Assembly: GCF_958298935.1 (NCBI RefSeq) | Contig: NC_084939.1 | Span: 25,054,001-25,118,000 of the forward strand | Length of the DNA: 64,000 bases | From: Phragmites australis | Taxonomy: Eukaryota; Streptophyta; Magnoliopsida; Poales; Poaceae | Direction: 5' to 3' | Shown here: one piece after another, positions 35,944-47,613 of the stretch | Layout: every line of letters begins with the position of its first letter | Numbering within the stretch: position 1 is the first letter of the stretch | The notes under the pieces: model-generated | What the model saw: the letters and a program-made list of their open reading frames with translations, nothing else | The model's database searches: none | What the model was told of the DNA's origin: nothing | Program-made: the position numbers and the translations under genes

Positions 35944-36349
35944 CTGTTTTCTCGCACAAATCGAGCATCTCACCAAACAGATTAAACATATGGATTCCAG
36001 AAAGAAAACTCAGAATAAGAGTGTATATTGACAATTTTGTGTACAAAGGTGGTAACTTACATGGTTGGTGGCAGCCTCCGGCCAACTTGGGCAGGGGGAC
36101 CCCTGGCCTGGTTGGCCCGAGCACAAACATGTCCACCTAGGGATAAAATTTGCGCAGATGCTCGATGTTCCACGTGTTTGGGAGCGGCTACCCGTCCTCT
36201 GTGGCCAGCCGAAACGAGCCTTGTCGCGGGACATCGGTCACGATGAAGGGGCTTTCCAACATAGGGAACAGCTTATTCTTTCCTTCGCGCGTTTGGACGC
36301 GTCGGAGAACTAGATCCCCAACCTCGAGTGCCCGGGCCCGGATGTGACG

Positions 36350-37330
36350 CTAATGATAACGCCACAGGCTCTGCTGGTATCTGGCTACTCGGACAGCGGC
36401 TCGTCGCCGGCGCTCCTCCAGGTGGTCGACGTCGTCGCGTCTTTGCTGTTTCTGTTCGCCTTCGGAGTAGGCATTCACCTGAGGGGAGCCGAGAGTGAGC
36501 TTGGAGGGGAGGACCGCCTCAGTGTCGTATACGAGGAAGAACGGAGTCTCCCCGGTGGAGCGGCTTGGCGTGGTCCGGTTGGCCCATAACACAGCAGCCA
36601 GCTCGTCGATCCACCCTTTCCCGTGCTTTGCGAGCATGTTGTAGGTCCGAAGCCCCTTCAGTATCTCAGCATTTGCACGCTCGACCTGCCCATTGCTCCG
36701 AGGATGAGCGACAGAGGCGAAGCAGAGCTTGATGCTGAGGTCCTCGCAGTAGTCCCCGAACAGGGCACTTGTGAACTGGGTGCTATCATCGGTGATGATT
36801 CTGTTCGGGACGCCGAAGTTTCTTGTGATACCGCGGATGAATTGAAGCGCCGTATTCTTGGTAACCTTGATAACTGGGACCGCCTCCGGCCAGTTGGTGA
36901 ACTTGTCGATGGCGACGTAGAGGTACTCATAGCCCCCGATTGCTCGAGGGAATGGACCCAAGATGTCCAGCCCCCAGACCGCGAAGGGTCATGACAAGGG
37001 GATGGTATGGAGAGCCTGAGCTGGCTGGTGAATCTGCTTTGCGTGGAACTGGCAGGCCCTGCAGCACCAAATCAACTCGGATACGTCCTGGAGAGCTGTA
37101 GGTCAGTAGAAGCCTTGCCGAAAGGCCTTCCCGACCAGCGTGCGGAATGATGTATGGCCACCGCACTCGCCCTCGTGGATCTCAGTGAGGAGCTCACTGC
37201 CTTCTACCCGGGTGATGCATTTCAGGAGGACACCGTTCGTACCGCGTCGGTAGAGATCCCCATCTACTATGGCATAGCGTTTGGACTGCCGTGCAATCCT
37301 CTCCGCAGAGGCATCCTCCCTAGGAAGGAT
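36350..37330 (-). pseudogene. Gypsy integrase of the nested element
   Basis: The zinc-binding N-terminus (HEGECGGHTSFRTLVGKAF, 37190-37110) is followed by a frame break near 37100. The core then has GPFPRAIGGYEYLYVAIDKFTNWPEA (first Asp), RIITDDSTQFTSALF (second Asp) and HPRSNGQVERANAEILKGL (Glu). The block 36961-36350 is open. It joins element DNA to the host chromosome in active relatives. 35944-36349 is the non-coding tail between integrase and LTR. Confidence 0.9.
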
Positions 37331-38854
37331 ATTTTCTTTCAAGTACCCTTGGATCTCGTCGATCCACGAGGCATCTTGAGAACCACCGGCAAGCGCAGCG
37401 CACTCACCGGGCGGTGGCACCTTGACGGAACCTCCCACTGAGGGTGCTGCCTGGGTTCCCTCAACTAGGCTCGAGGGTTTCCCTTCATCCTGGTCGACAG
37501 GCAGGACGGATGGCCGTGTGAGCCTTTCTTCAAAGGCTCCGGCTGGGACGAGCACCCGGGCAAAGGCTAGGCGGGAGAGGTCAACGACCAGAGCGTTGTC
37601 GCGGTGAGGTACGTGCCGCAGCTCCAAGCCATCAAAGTGCCTCTCCAGCCTCCTGACTTCCGCCACGTACGCCGCCATCTGAGGATCCGCGCACTGGTAC
37701 TCCTTGGATACTTGGTTGACCACCAGTTGGGAGTCTCCCTTGACCAGCAGGCACCGAATCCCGAGGCCCACCGCTGCTCGGAGGCCAGCGATGAGGCCCT
37801 CATACTCCGCCATGTTGTTGGTTGCTCGGAAATGCAGCTGCACGACGTACTAAAGTACTTCACCCGTTGGGGAGGTGAGAACCACTCCAGCCCCCGCGCC
37901 TTTCAGCGTGAGGGAGCCGTCAAAGTGCATGACCCAGTACCCGGGCCCATCTTGCCCGGTGTACGCGGAAATATCTTCATTCTCAATCTCAGGGACTGGC
38001 GTCCACTCCGCCGCAAAGTCAGACAGAGCTTGGCTCTTGATTACCTGGCAGCTGACGAAGTGCAGATCGAATTCTGCGAGCTCGATCGCCCACTTGACGA
38101 TACGCCTAGTGCCTTCTCGGTTTCGGAGGATCGGCCCCAGTGGGTATGTGGTTACCACCGATACCTTGTGCGCCTGGAAGTAGTGGCGCAACTTCCTGGA
38201 AGCGATGAGCACGACATAGAGCATCTTCTGGGCTTGGGGGTATCTTGTCTTGGCGTCTCGGAGGACTTCACTGACGAAGTACACCAGTCGCTGTACACGG
38301 TGGGCCCAGACTGGGGCCTCTCCTGAGGACTTGTCACAGCCCCCGAGCTCGGCATAGTGGTCAGGGCCGGCCAGGCTCTCGGGCTCAACTCCCTGGTCGG
38401 GAGGAGCCGTGGTCTTGGGCTCGACTCCTTGCTCGGGAGGAGCCCCGAGAACTGAAGGCTGCTCGGGAGCGGCTGGGAGCTCGGACCTAGCACCTTGCCC
38501 CGAGCACTCGTCGCGCTCCACCACTAGTACCATACTCACGACCTGAGGAGTGTTCGAGACATAGAGCAGTAAAGGCTCGCCCTCGGAGGGGGCCACTAGT
38601 ACGGACGGTGAGGTGAGATATTTCTTCAAGTCTTGGAAGGCCTGCTCGGCCTTCGGCGTCCAGTCAAAATGACCGATCTTCTTCAGTAGTTTGAAAAGAG
38701 GGAGCCCATGCTCCCCGAGCTTGGAGATAAAGCGTCCCAAGGTCGCCATGCAGCCAGCGGGATGCTGGACTTCTTTGAGTCGAGCCGGGGGTCGCATCTG
38801 TTCGATGGCCCGGATCTTCTTCGGATTGGCCTCGATTCCTCGGCTGGAGACCAA
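37331..38854 (-). pseudogene. RT C-terminus, RNase H and second RNase H of the nested element
   Basis: 38854-37850 is open. It covers the RT thumb ([21 protein letters not shown]), the RNase H domain ([12 protein letters not shown], then [46 protein letters not shown]) and the start of a second RNase H ([20 protein letters not shown]). The second domain continues after a single stop at 37850 (FRATNNMAEYEGLIAGL, LLVKGDSQLVVNQ). This second RNase H is diagnostic of Tat elements. A Pro/Glu-rich insert sits at about 38480-38330. Confidence 0.9.
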
Positions 38855-39660
38855 TAAATTGAGGAGCTTGCCCGCGGGTACCCCGAAGACGCACTTCTCG
38901 GGGTTGAGCTTCAGGCGGGTAGTGCGGAGACTGTTGAAAGTCTCGGCTAAGTCCTCCAGCAGGGTGGCGCGGTCTCGATGTAAGCTTCGACGTTGCGGCC
39001 AACCTGCGAGTCAAGGGTAATGCGCACAGCCCGCTGGAATGATAATCCAGCGTTGCGCAAACCAAAAGGCATTGAGACATAACAATAGGTCCCCACCGGG
39101 GTAGTAAAAGAAGTTTTTTCCTCGTCCTATTTGGCCATGCGGATTTGGTGATAACCCGAATTTGCATATAAAAAACACAAAAGATCGCATCCCGCAGTGG
39201 AATCTACAATCTGATCTATGCGGGGTAAAGAAAAATGATCTTTCGGACAAGCCTTGTTCAGGTCGGTGTAATCGACACACATGCGTAGCTTGCCATTGGC
39301 CTCCGGGACGATTACTGGGTTTGCCAGCCACTCTGGGTGGAGGACCTCTCGGATGAAGTCGGCGTCGAGGAGCTTGCTGACTTGCTCCCGAATAAACTCC
39401 TAGCGCTCGGGTGCCTGCCGCTGGACCTTCTACCTCACCGACCGTGCGTCTGGCCGCACAGTAAGGTGGTGCTCAATCACCTCCCTAGGAATCCCGGGCA
39501 TATCGGACGACTGCCATGCAAACACGTCGACGTTAGCCCAGAGGAAGGCGACAAGCACGCTTTCCTATTTGCCACCCAGGTCACCGCCGATCCGGACGAC
39601 CTGGGACGAGTCTTCGCCCACCACGACCTCCCTCGTAGGGATGGAGGCATCGGCGGCGAG
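38855..39660 (-). pseudogene. RT palm of the nested element, frameshifted
   Basis: Phrases from several frames reconstruct an RT palm: NPVIVPEANGKLRMCVDYTDL at about 39320-39255, then FSLPRIDQIVD, then TSFTTPVGTYCYVSMPFGLRNA near 39115-39050. The catalytic aspartates are lost in the frameshifted stretch near 38985-38960. Upstream, 39660-39340 is the connection from protease. Confidence 0.75.
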
Positions 39661-40143
39661 TCAGGGTTTGGATGAAGAGGGTCCCGGGCCCCCTGGGTGT
39701 CCTTTGATCTCGGCCCAAGCAGAGACCAAGGCCGAGTAGAGCTGCTCGGCGCAGGAGACGGCGCTGCCGGTCTCAGCGGGCACGGAGATGGGACCTGCAG
39801 GGCCCGGCATCTTAACCGTGAGGTAGGCATAGTGCGTGACCACCATGAACCGAGCGAGCGCTGGGCGCCCGAGTATGGCGTTGTAGGGGAGAGGGACTTT
39901 CGCGACATCGAAGATGACGTTCTCCGTCCAGAAATTATTCCGGCTCCTAAATGTGACGGGCAGCTCGACCTGCCCAAGGGGCAGGGTGTGCCCCGACGTC
40001 ACCTCGTAGAAGGGGAGCGACGGCTTTAGGCGTCGGGAAGGCACCTGCAGCTTCTGGAATGCCTCCTGGGACAGGAGGTTTAAGCCTGCACCCCCATCGA
40101 TCAGCACTCTACTGACCTTCACATTGCAGATGGTAGGGGACAC
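39661..40143 (-). pseudogene. Aspartic protease of the nested element
   Basis: Open 160-residue block. KVSRVLIDGGAGLNLLSQEAF contains the catalytic Asp in D-G-G, as in the first gypsy element, and the second motif is YNAILGRPALARFMVV. It processes the Gag-Pol polyprotein. It is separated from gag by a stop and 12 bases at 40144-40155. Confidence 0.88.
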
Positions 40144-40155
40144 TACCAGAGGTAG

Positions 40156-41984
40156 TCACCTCACATCTGCAGTACTCGCGGGGTGGTCCGCCAGACTGAA
40201 CGTGATCGGGGTGTCTGACCACTTCAGGGGCCTTGCGGCCGCTGTGCTCGGGGTGGCCAAGGACACCTCACGCCGCATTGTCTTGACACAGCGACGAGAG
40301 AAGGGCGTGTATGTGCCCCCATCGATGAAGGCGACGGTGTGCTCGGACTCTTGGAACCCGAGTTCTTGGTTCTGGGGGGCGGCTCTGTCGTCGTCGCCCC
40401 TACGACGCTCCTCACGCTCCTCCTGGCACCACTCGACAAGGCCTTTAACCGACCGGCACTCTATGAGGTCGTGCCAGTCAGTCTGGTGGATCTTGCACCA
40501 CTTTCCCAGCTCGGGCTTCACGGGAGCAGGAGCCCTCGGGGAAGCGGAAGCCCTCGCGGGAGTGGGCCTTCTATCGGCAGCTGCCCGGCGTGCCAGCCTG
40601 CGGTCAGGGCCCTCTGCCGGCCTACAGGCAGGGCCCTCTGTCGGTACGACAGGGGTAGCATCGCGCCTTCTTCTCTTTTTCTTTTTCCGCCTGTCGAAGC
40701 AGGAAGAACCTGGTTGGTCGGCAGCGGGTTGCTCATGGCGCGGGACATGCCACGCCCGAGCCTCCGTCGCCTTTGCGCACTTGTCGGCCAATGTGAAGAG
40801 CTCTGCGGTGGTTTCGACTTCATGCGTACCTAGCTTTTCGAGCATCCGCTCATCGCGGACACCTTGCCGGAATGCGACGATGATGGCATGGGGGGTTATC
40901 CGCTGGATGGTGTTGCGGACCTGGCTAAAGCACTGTATGAAATGCCTCAGCGTCTCCCCCTCCTGTTGCTTCACGGCATGGAGGTCGCACTCCAAGCCGA
41001 GGCGTGTGAAAGTGCCCTGAAAATTGGCCACGAACTGGTGGCAGAGGTCATCCCAGGAGCTGATGGATCCTGGGGGTAAATTCATAAGCCAGGAGCGGGC
41101 AGAGCCCCTCAAGGCTACATGAAAGTAATTGGCCATAACCTTTTCACTGCCGCCCACTGCTTGGACGGCGGTGGTGTAGATCTGGAGGAAATCGACGGGG
41201 TCAATGGACCCGTCGTACTTCTCCGGCAGTTCTGGCCTGAACTTTGTGGGCCAGTTGACTCAACGGAGCTCGTTGGTGAATGCGCGGCAGCAGGTGCCGT
41301 ATCCCGTGGCACGAGCAGCGCCCTTGGAAGGCGAACGCCGGCGCGCCGGGGAGCCTCGGCGGTCACGGGCTGGCATAGAGGAAGTCTGGTCCTCTGCTCG
41401 GCCTAGTGCCACTATTCCCAGTGGCGCTCAAGGGTGACGCGCGCATCCTTGATAGCCCTCCTCTCATTGAGGTGTAAGCGGAGGTCCTGAGCTCCTGTTG
41501 TGGCCAAGGGGCGCTCACGGGGGCGGTCACGGGCCGAAATATCCCGCACCACCTGCCGGTAAGCTGTGCCCACCAGGGCGGCCACCTCCTGCAGCCAACG
41601 GCCTTCTGGGGTTTCCCCCGCTGCCTGGACAGGCGGGTGCCTGAGGAGTGCTTGCGCCGCAAGCAACGCACTCCCAAGGCTGGCGTCACCGAAGGCAAGC
41701 CTGCGCCGTAACAGTGCCCGGTGCTGTCCGGACGTAGATCTGGCGGCAGGAGTGTCTGCCGCCTGCTGAGGGTTAGGCGGCCCACCTGCGACGGCGGCGA
41801 CGGCCCTGCTGGGCCCAGCGCCGTTGTTCCCATGGGAGGGGAGCGTCGTACGGGCCGACCGCTGCTGCTGTTGAGGAACAGCAGAAACTGGGGCCTCTTG
41901 AGCGATGGGCTCCACTTCTTCGCTGGAGTTCGAGCTGGTGCGTTGGAGGCGATGTCCACCTGCCATCTTTTCTGCAGAAATCAA
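40156..41984 (-). pseudogene. Gag of the nested element
   Basis: The N-terminal part (41984-41412, starting MISAEKMAGGHR, proline/glutamine-rich, then RDISARDRPRERP) and the gag core (41157-40156) lie in different frames with a break between 41410 and 41160. The core has NYFHVALRGSARSWLMNLPP, DLCHQFVANFQGTF and LHAVKQQEGETLRHFIQCFS, which are the retrotransposon gag signature, then a basic KKKKRRRRD stretch. It would form the particle. It is large and well preserved compared with the older elements here. Confidence 0.88.
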
Positions 41985-42005
41985 GGCGAACTCAGAGATG
42001 CAACC

Positions 42006-42023
42006 CCCCTACCTGGCGCGCCA
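42006..42023 (-). other. Primer binding site of the nested gypsy element
   Basis: On the minus strand this reads TGGCGCGCCAGGTAGGGG, two bases after the 5' LTR end. This is the typical position and sequence for primer binding sites of grass gypsy elements. The tRNA was not identified. Confidence 0.8.
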
Positions 42024-42025
42024 GC

Positions 42026-43222
42026 TGTCGGAGGATAAACTTCACAAGCGGGGATCCGGAGGGACCCCCTTTGAGATTCGACCGAGGGGATGATTCTGAA
42101 TCTACCTCGTACACGAAATAAATGGGAGTAAATGAGATGCAGGTGGAATGGATGATCAGATGCAGGAGGAAATAAATGCTCAGGGGATTTTAGACAGGTT
42201 CGGATCGCACGGAGCGTAATACCCTACTCCTGTGTGTATGCTATAAATGCTCAGGGAATGTCTCTCTGAGGATTTCTTGTGTTACAAGGATATTTGGCTA
42301 AATCGAGAGCTTCGTGAGCTTGTCTTGGTCTTGAAGACTTGTTGTTCGTGCTTGTTCCGTCGTCGTCGTCCAGAGTTCCCCCTTTTCTCCGGGGAGCCCG
42401 CCCATCTTTTATAGCCCGTCGGAGCGGTAGCGTGCCCAGAAAGGATGGCGCGAGTTACAATGCACCATAAATGGAAAGCAACCATCATGGGCTGCAGCTT
42501 GAGGTGACGGGGAGGGTTGAAAACGCGCCCCCGTCCGGTCCTGTCGTCATCATCCCGCTTTTCAGCGGGTGCTGCGGGGAGGGCCCGTCGGGCAGCCACC
42601 GAGCAACATCACGTGCCCGCCCGGTCAGATCGACCCTGACACAGCAGAACGACAGACGATATGCCTTGAGCCCTGCAACGTTATCCCGAGACGCGTCAGA
42701 TGACGCGCGATGGGACCCCCCGCATTAAATGTCCCCACGCCTCCCTGCCAGGCAATGGCAGGGACTGACAGTAGGCGTGGGGGGAGTGGTTGGAAGTGAC
42801 AGGCCACGCGCCCTCTTAAATGCATCATCGGGCCTCTCACCAATTGACACTTCACCGCTGAGCCCCTGTGGGGACCACCGGCGAAAGACTTCTCAGGTCC
42901 TCGGGGAACTGTGAGTGCTCGGGGACTACTGTTCACAGCCCCGAGCACTCTCTTCCCGGATATGCCCTTCCTTGTCCTCGGGGAACTCGGGTGCTCGGGG
43001 ACCACTGTTCATGGCCCCGAGCACCCTCTTCCGGAACTTGTACTTCTCGGGTCATCGGGGAACTCAGGTACTCGAGGAGCACTGTTCATAGCCCCGAGCA
43101 CCCTCTCCCGAAACTTGGTCTTCTCGGACCTCGGGGAGATAATCCCCGTGGGAGGGCGCCACGTGGCACTCTACTGTCCTGCCCTCGGTACTCGGGGACC
43201 CCTGGTTCCTATGTCACCGACA
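42026..43222 (-). repeat. 5' LTR of the nested gypsy element
   Basis: 1,197 bp, termini TGTCGG/CCGACA. It contains a TATA-like GCTATAAATGC (42239-42249) and a second CTTTTATAGCC near 42405. The portion 42890-43200 carries four near-copies of a TCGGGGA(A/C)CT...CCCCGAGCAC unit at about 65-75 base spacing, an internal repeat absent from the truncated partner. Confidence 0.92.
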
Positions 43223-43546
43223 CTTGCAAATCAAAGCGCTAGAAGAATCAAGAACTCGAGAATTATTGCGTTTGAAACGCACTTCCAAGTCCTCATCTAG
43301 CAACTGAGATATAGAGAGAAGATTGTATCCTAGATGCTCCACCAAAGCCACATCTTTGAGAGTGAAACTCTCATTCATCCTTATCATACCTTTGGCTTTC
43401 ACCCTTCCTATCCGATCATCCCCGAATGTGATGTACTCGTGTCGCTTTACGGGGGTAAGACTGGAGAACCATGATGAATCTCCAGTCATGTGGCGCGAAC
43501 AACCAAAGTTGATGAGCCACTTGTTCTCCAAGCCTTCGCCTGCCAC
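43223..43546 (-). pseudogene. Copia protease of the SIRE-type element
   Basis: The open block reads ENKWLINFGCSRHMTGDSSWF. In relatives this is WLIDSGCSRHMTG, so the catalytic D-S-G has become N-F-G and the enzyme is dead. YITFGDDRIGRVKAKGMI, LKDVALVEHLGYNLLSISQL and DLEVRFKRNNSRVLDSS follow. It ends at the gypsy insertion point. Confidence 0.88.
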
Positions 43547-45936
43547 CTACATATGAGAAGAATAGAAGGTGGACGGCTTAGTACTGGGGTTAGTCAAAAA
43601 CCTCCTAGGAATCCAGTACTGGATCATCCGCCCTGAAGCAGAAACAGTAGGTAATTCAACACCAACACGCTGGGGGCGAGTACCACGATGAGGAAAACGT
43701 GGTTCGCCAAAGCGCTAGGACTCAAAGACTTTTACATGTGGACCAAAACCATATGAGTCATGGTAAAATCCACGCTGGGCACCACCTCTAGCAAGAGACT
43801 GAAAAGTGCTAGGGACTCGTATGTGGAAGCGAGAAAAAGACTCATGTACACCAACAGAGGGGCGGTACATGTCCTGAGTGCTCCATTCCCACTCATGCCG
43901 CTCATCTCTCCTACGGCGAAAGCAAAACCCAACCAAGTGACAATCTCTCTAGCAGTAGGTGCAGTGGTAGCGTCTCTCAGGAACTCGACTATCGGTCACT
44001 CGGGGCTCTCTTACAGGCTCTCTCATCTTAGGCTGTGGAGCTCTCTTGGGTTGTGATGCGGGCTTCTTCTTTGTGGGTTGTGGAATTGGTTTCTTGATGG
44101 GTTGTAGTGTGGTATTGATTTTGGATTTCTAAGCTTCTAGGGTAGTAGATGTGGTGAACACATTCTTACTCTCCCCATTGTAAGCCACGCTCTCAAAACC
44201 CAACCCAAGAGCCAAACCCGCCTTGTCAGCACACATCTTGGTCTTGGTCAAGATCAAATTCATTTTTTCTTTGCCCTCTGAACACTTCTCCACCAGAGAA
44301 AGGAGATACTCATTCTCAATCAGAAGCTTTTGAGCTTGCCCTCTAACCTAGCTGAGTTTGTCCTGAAAGATGGTCCAGGTGGAACAATTCAGCTGCACAT
44401 CATTAGAACTCCCAGCACTCTCCAATATATATAAAGGGAAATTTATACAAGCACTTAAGAGAGTAGACCTAGACTCCTCCTCAAGGAGTTTCTTCTTGGC
44501 ACTCTCAAGCCGAATGGCGACTTGAGCATGCACATTACGAATCTCAATAAGTTCAGCCATGACAATCAGGCAACTCTCACACTCCTTAACATCGAGCCTA
44601 GACCTAAGCAATGCAAGTTCAGTAGAGACAGACTCATACTTAGGCCTAAGATCGTTCAACTCACGCACAGCTTTCTAAAGTAACCTATTTTGGCTAACGA
44701 GAGCATCATTCAAGGTATCGACTTGGATGGAAAGCTGGTCGTAGGAAGGTAATACCTCAGAGGGATCCAGCTCGGGGTCGCTGTCGTCATTGTGGTCGTC
44801 CACCATGAAACAGAGGCCGGTGAAGTCCTTAGCCTTCTTCTTGTTCTTTGCTTGCGGTTCATCCTCCTCCGAGCTATCTTCCTCGCTAGAAGAAGTGTCG
44901 ATGTCACTGAGAGCCGCCACGAACGCCCTAGAAGCCACCTTGGCCGCCTTCGTGGCCATCTTATCACAGTTCTTCTTAAAGAAGGGCTTCTTGTTATTCT
45001 TCTTGTGCTTGTTGTAGTCGTGGTCGCTGTCCTCTCTCTTCTTAAGCTTGGAGCAGTCCGCCTTGAAGTGGGTAGTGTCACCACACTCAAAGAAGGCACG
45101 AGAACCACCCCTCCTCCAGTCTCGGTAGTTGTTGTAGAAGCGGGTGAACTTCTTCACAATCAGCGCAAGGTCCTCATCATCCAGCGCGTCCACCTGCTCC
45201 TCTGTAACAGAAACCAAGGAAGACAAAGAAAATCCACTTGATGAAGTGTTAGCACAAGAAAAGCCAGCTGCAGACTGATTGTCACCACCAAATCCGGAAA
45301 CCAACGCCATGTTCTGAGAAAGGTGGTTACCGAGACCGATTCAAGCCGCTTTGGCTATCTCGGTGGACTTGAGCTTGCTGAAAAGCTTATATAAGTCAAC
45401 GTGTCCTAACTTGTAGACTCTTCAATACTCGAGATCTTCACTTCCCATATGCTACGGTCAAGAGCATAGAGAAGCTTGATCGCTCTCTCATGGTCAGAAT
45501 AGGGCAAAACACCAGTTGATCGAAGATTGCTAACAATCCTATCAAAGCGAGCAAACATCGCATCCAAAGACTCTTCGGGGCCTTGCACAAACATTTGGTA
45601 TTCTTGGTTGTATGTGCTTTGGTGTCTGGCCTTAATCTGATTAGTTTCTTCATGAAAGACACTCAGAGTAAACTATATCTCCCGGGCTGTATGGAGGTGC
45701 TGAACCCTATCAAACTCATTCCAACTCAGGCTTGTGAACAAAATATTTATGGCCTTATTGTTGGCCTCATACTGTTTGATTTGAACCTGAGTCGTGCGAG
45801 CAGCAGGGATCTCATAGTTGGAATCAACTATTTTCCATATTGCACTTCCTTGGCTTCGAAGATAAGCCTCCATGCGCACATTCCAGTACAAAAAATCACG
45901 GCCATCAAACAGGAGAATCTTCCCACTTTTCTCCAT
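43547..45936 (-). pseudogene. Copia gag of the SIRE-type element
   Basis: From 45936: MEKSGKILLFDGRDFLYWNV, then the gag core (SLSWNEFDRVQHLHTA, and FVQGPEESLDAMFARFDRIV at about 45597). A Ser-rich and acidic region (45310-44675) contains the zinc knuckle FFECGDTTHFKADC, where the first Cys is replaced by Phe, so the zinc site is broken. A coiled-coil-like block (44668-44348) and a basic, Trp/Arg-rich region to 43560 follow. Frames change at about 45670, 45400, 45320 and 44670. Confidence 0.85.
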
Positions 45937-45984
45937 GTCACCTACGGATCACAAAGCCGATTAAGGTTAACAAGTGATCAAACC

Positions 45985-45997
45985 GGCTCTGATACCA
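45985..45997 (-). other. Primer binding site, tRNA-iMet type
   Basis: On the minus strand this reads TGGTATCAGAGCC, complementary to the 3' end of initiator methionine tRNA and standard for copia elements. It lies two bases after the 5' LTR. Confidence 0.9.
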
Positions 45998-45999
45998 AT

Positions 46000-47613
46000 T
46001 GTAGGAACGAGAATGGTGACTAGAGGGAGTGAATAGGCGCCTCAACAAATTTCTTTCGAAATAGATGGCCTTTTCCTATTTCTCACCCAACGCACCTCAA
46101 AACGCTCAAGCGGAAGCAAAAGAATTAGAGAGACAAAGCAAGAAGACTAGTTCCATGGCAACATGACTCCACGGATGGAATATGAACCATAGGTTCCATT
46201 CAAGACCATTTCACGTGTCTTTGTGCACAAAAACTCGTACCTTTCAAAGAAACTAGAGAAGATGGACACCTGACAAGGTTATCCTCCAAGATGATAGTCT
46301 AGTAGCAAGAGGACTCAAGACCCGCTCAAATACATGAGTATGTGAGTGTTTAAGCCACTAGCATCAAGAAAAATAACCCTGCAAAGGTGAAAAACTGCAG
46401 CTCAAAGAAAATATCACCGAGTAAAGAATCTTTCGAAGTTGATGATCTAGAGGCAAGGGTACTCAAGACCCATGAGCATACACTCTTATGTGAGTTTTTA
46501 TGTCTCTAGCAACAAGAAGAATGACCTCACAAGGTGCTGAAATTTCAGCCGAAAAATCAAAACGAAAATCAAAACCGAAAACCAAAAAACTTGAAAACTT
46601 GCAAGGGTACCAATAGAGGGAAACTAGAAGGAGGGGAATTTAAGCATATGCAAAAAATATATATAAACTTCATTACTTAAAGAGGTCAGCCCTATTTTAG
46701 GCGGATTACAAAGATTTATCTTTCAAAACTCTCACCAATTACATAGGCTAAGCACTCATCATTTTCTCCTCTAAAACCCTAGCTCTAAAGCTCTCAAATG
46801 GGTGGCACAAGTGGGCTCAAGTGGCTGGTTCAAATCTCACTCTAGCCCTACCCCTCTATTTATAGGCCTAGAAAACTTGTCCCTTAAGTTTTCTAGCTTT
46901 TTCCCAAAATACCCCTCTCTTTTAGTGCACTTCTACCTACCACCGAGGGTATTTTAGTCCATTTTCTTCTCCATTCATCGGACGGCTGCGGCACCTTCAC
47001 GATTTAGCTTCGCCTCGACGCAAGCTTCGTGATGGTGCCACATACTCCTCCAGTCTTCCCACGATTTTGAGGTCAAACCGCGAAACCGCTTACACGCTTC
47101 TCAAAGCGTGACTCACCGCCTTGCTTACACCTTAAGCAAGAGCTTCGATGTCGACGCGTGTATTCCGTCATGCGATCCTGACTGTCGATAAGTCTCTCCC
47201 GCTCCCGATCCTTCGGGCTGCCTTATCACTTGCATTGGCATTCCCTTCGCTTGACTTTGTCAACACGCCGTCTCCATCCGCCTTCAATGCTTTGCTTGAC
47301 CTCCACGTGTTCAGCTAGGATCACCTTTGACTTTGTCCAGCCTCCTTGATCGTCTGGTACAAAGCACTCTGCTTGGCCCGATCATCTTGCCGTCAACCGC
47401 CAAGTTACATCTATCACTTGCACACCATGAGACAAGCAAACACATATCTCCAACTCCAATTCCAATTAGTCCATAATCAATATGCTCAAATAAAATCTCA
47501 AATCAATTCGAATCACATCAAAGCTCATGCAAAATCGAAGATCATCAAACCAAATAAATGACAATATCAATCACTAATAAAAAAATTAAAATACATTTTA
47601 ACTTGATTTCTCA
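46000..47613 (-). repeat. 5' LTR of the SIRE-type element
   Basis: 1,614 bp, plus-strand start TGTAGGAACGAG, end TTGATTTCTCA. It aligns end to end with 29725-31329. It contains an internal imperfect repeat: the phrase AGTCTAGTAGCAAGAGGACTCAAGACC near 46306 resembles AGAGGCAAGGGTACTCAAGACC near 46449. A CTCTATTTATAGGCC TATA-like stretch lies at about 46855. Confidence 0.93.

Larger units (their letters stand above)
35492..43222 (-). mobile_element. Tat-type Ty3/gypsy element nested in the copia element
   Basis: It is flanked by the perfect 5-base duplication CTTGC (35487-35491 and 43223-43227). Termini are TGTCGG and CCGACA. The 5' LTR is full (42026-43222) and the 3' LTR is shortened (35492-35943). 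Internal order on the minus strand is PBS, gag, protease, RT, RNase H, second RNase H and integrase. The frames are longer than in the first gypsy element, but RT is frameshifted. Sequence is GC-rich compared with the surrounding copia element. The copia GAG-pre-integrase frame resumes across the duplication, which confirms the insertion point. Confidence 0.95.
29725..47613 (-). mobile_element. SIRE-type Ty1/copia retrotransposon, both LTRs, split by a nested gypsy element
   Basis: A minus-strand element with 5' LTR 46000-47613, tRNA-iMet-type PBS, gag, protease, integrase, RT, RNase H, a 1.4-kb non-coding 3' region, polypurine tract and 3' LTR 29725-31329. Without the nested gypsy insertion (35492-43222 plus a 5-base duplication) it would be about 10.2 kb, normal for SIRE/Maximus. 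All coding parts carry stops or frameshifts. The 5 bases outside the two LTRs (GTCAT left, ATCGT right) do not match. The two LTRs differ by roughly one base in eleven over the first 370 bases compared by eye. Confidence 0.92.

Noticed and set aside
36344..37607. Plus-strand open stretches over the gypsy element
   Set aside because: They lie opposite the integrase and RNase H domains on the minus strand, which explain the sequence fully.
40124..41020. 298-residue plus-strand open stretch
   Set aside because: It is antisense to gag of the nested gypsy element, GC-rich, and without domain features.
29725..47613. Idea that the long minus-strand block is a host gene cluster
   Set aside because: Matching LTRs, PBS, PPT and copia domain order explain it as a retrotransposon with a nested gypsy element.
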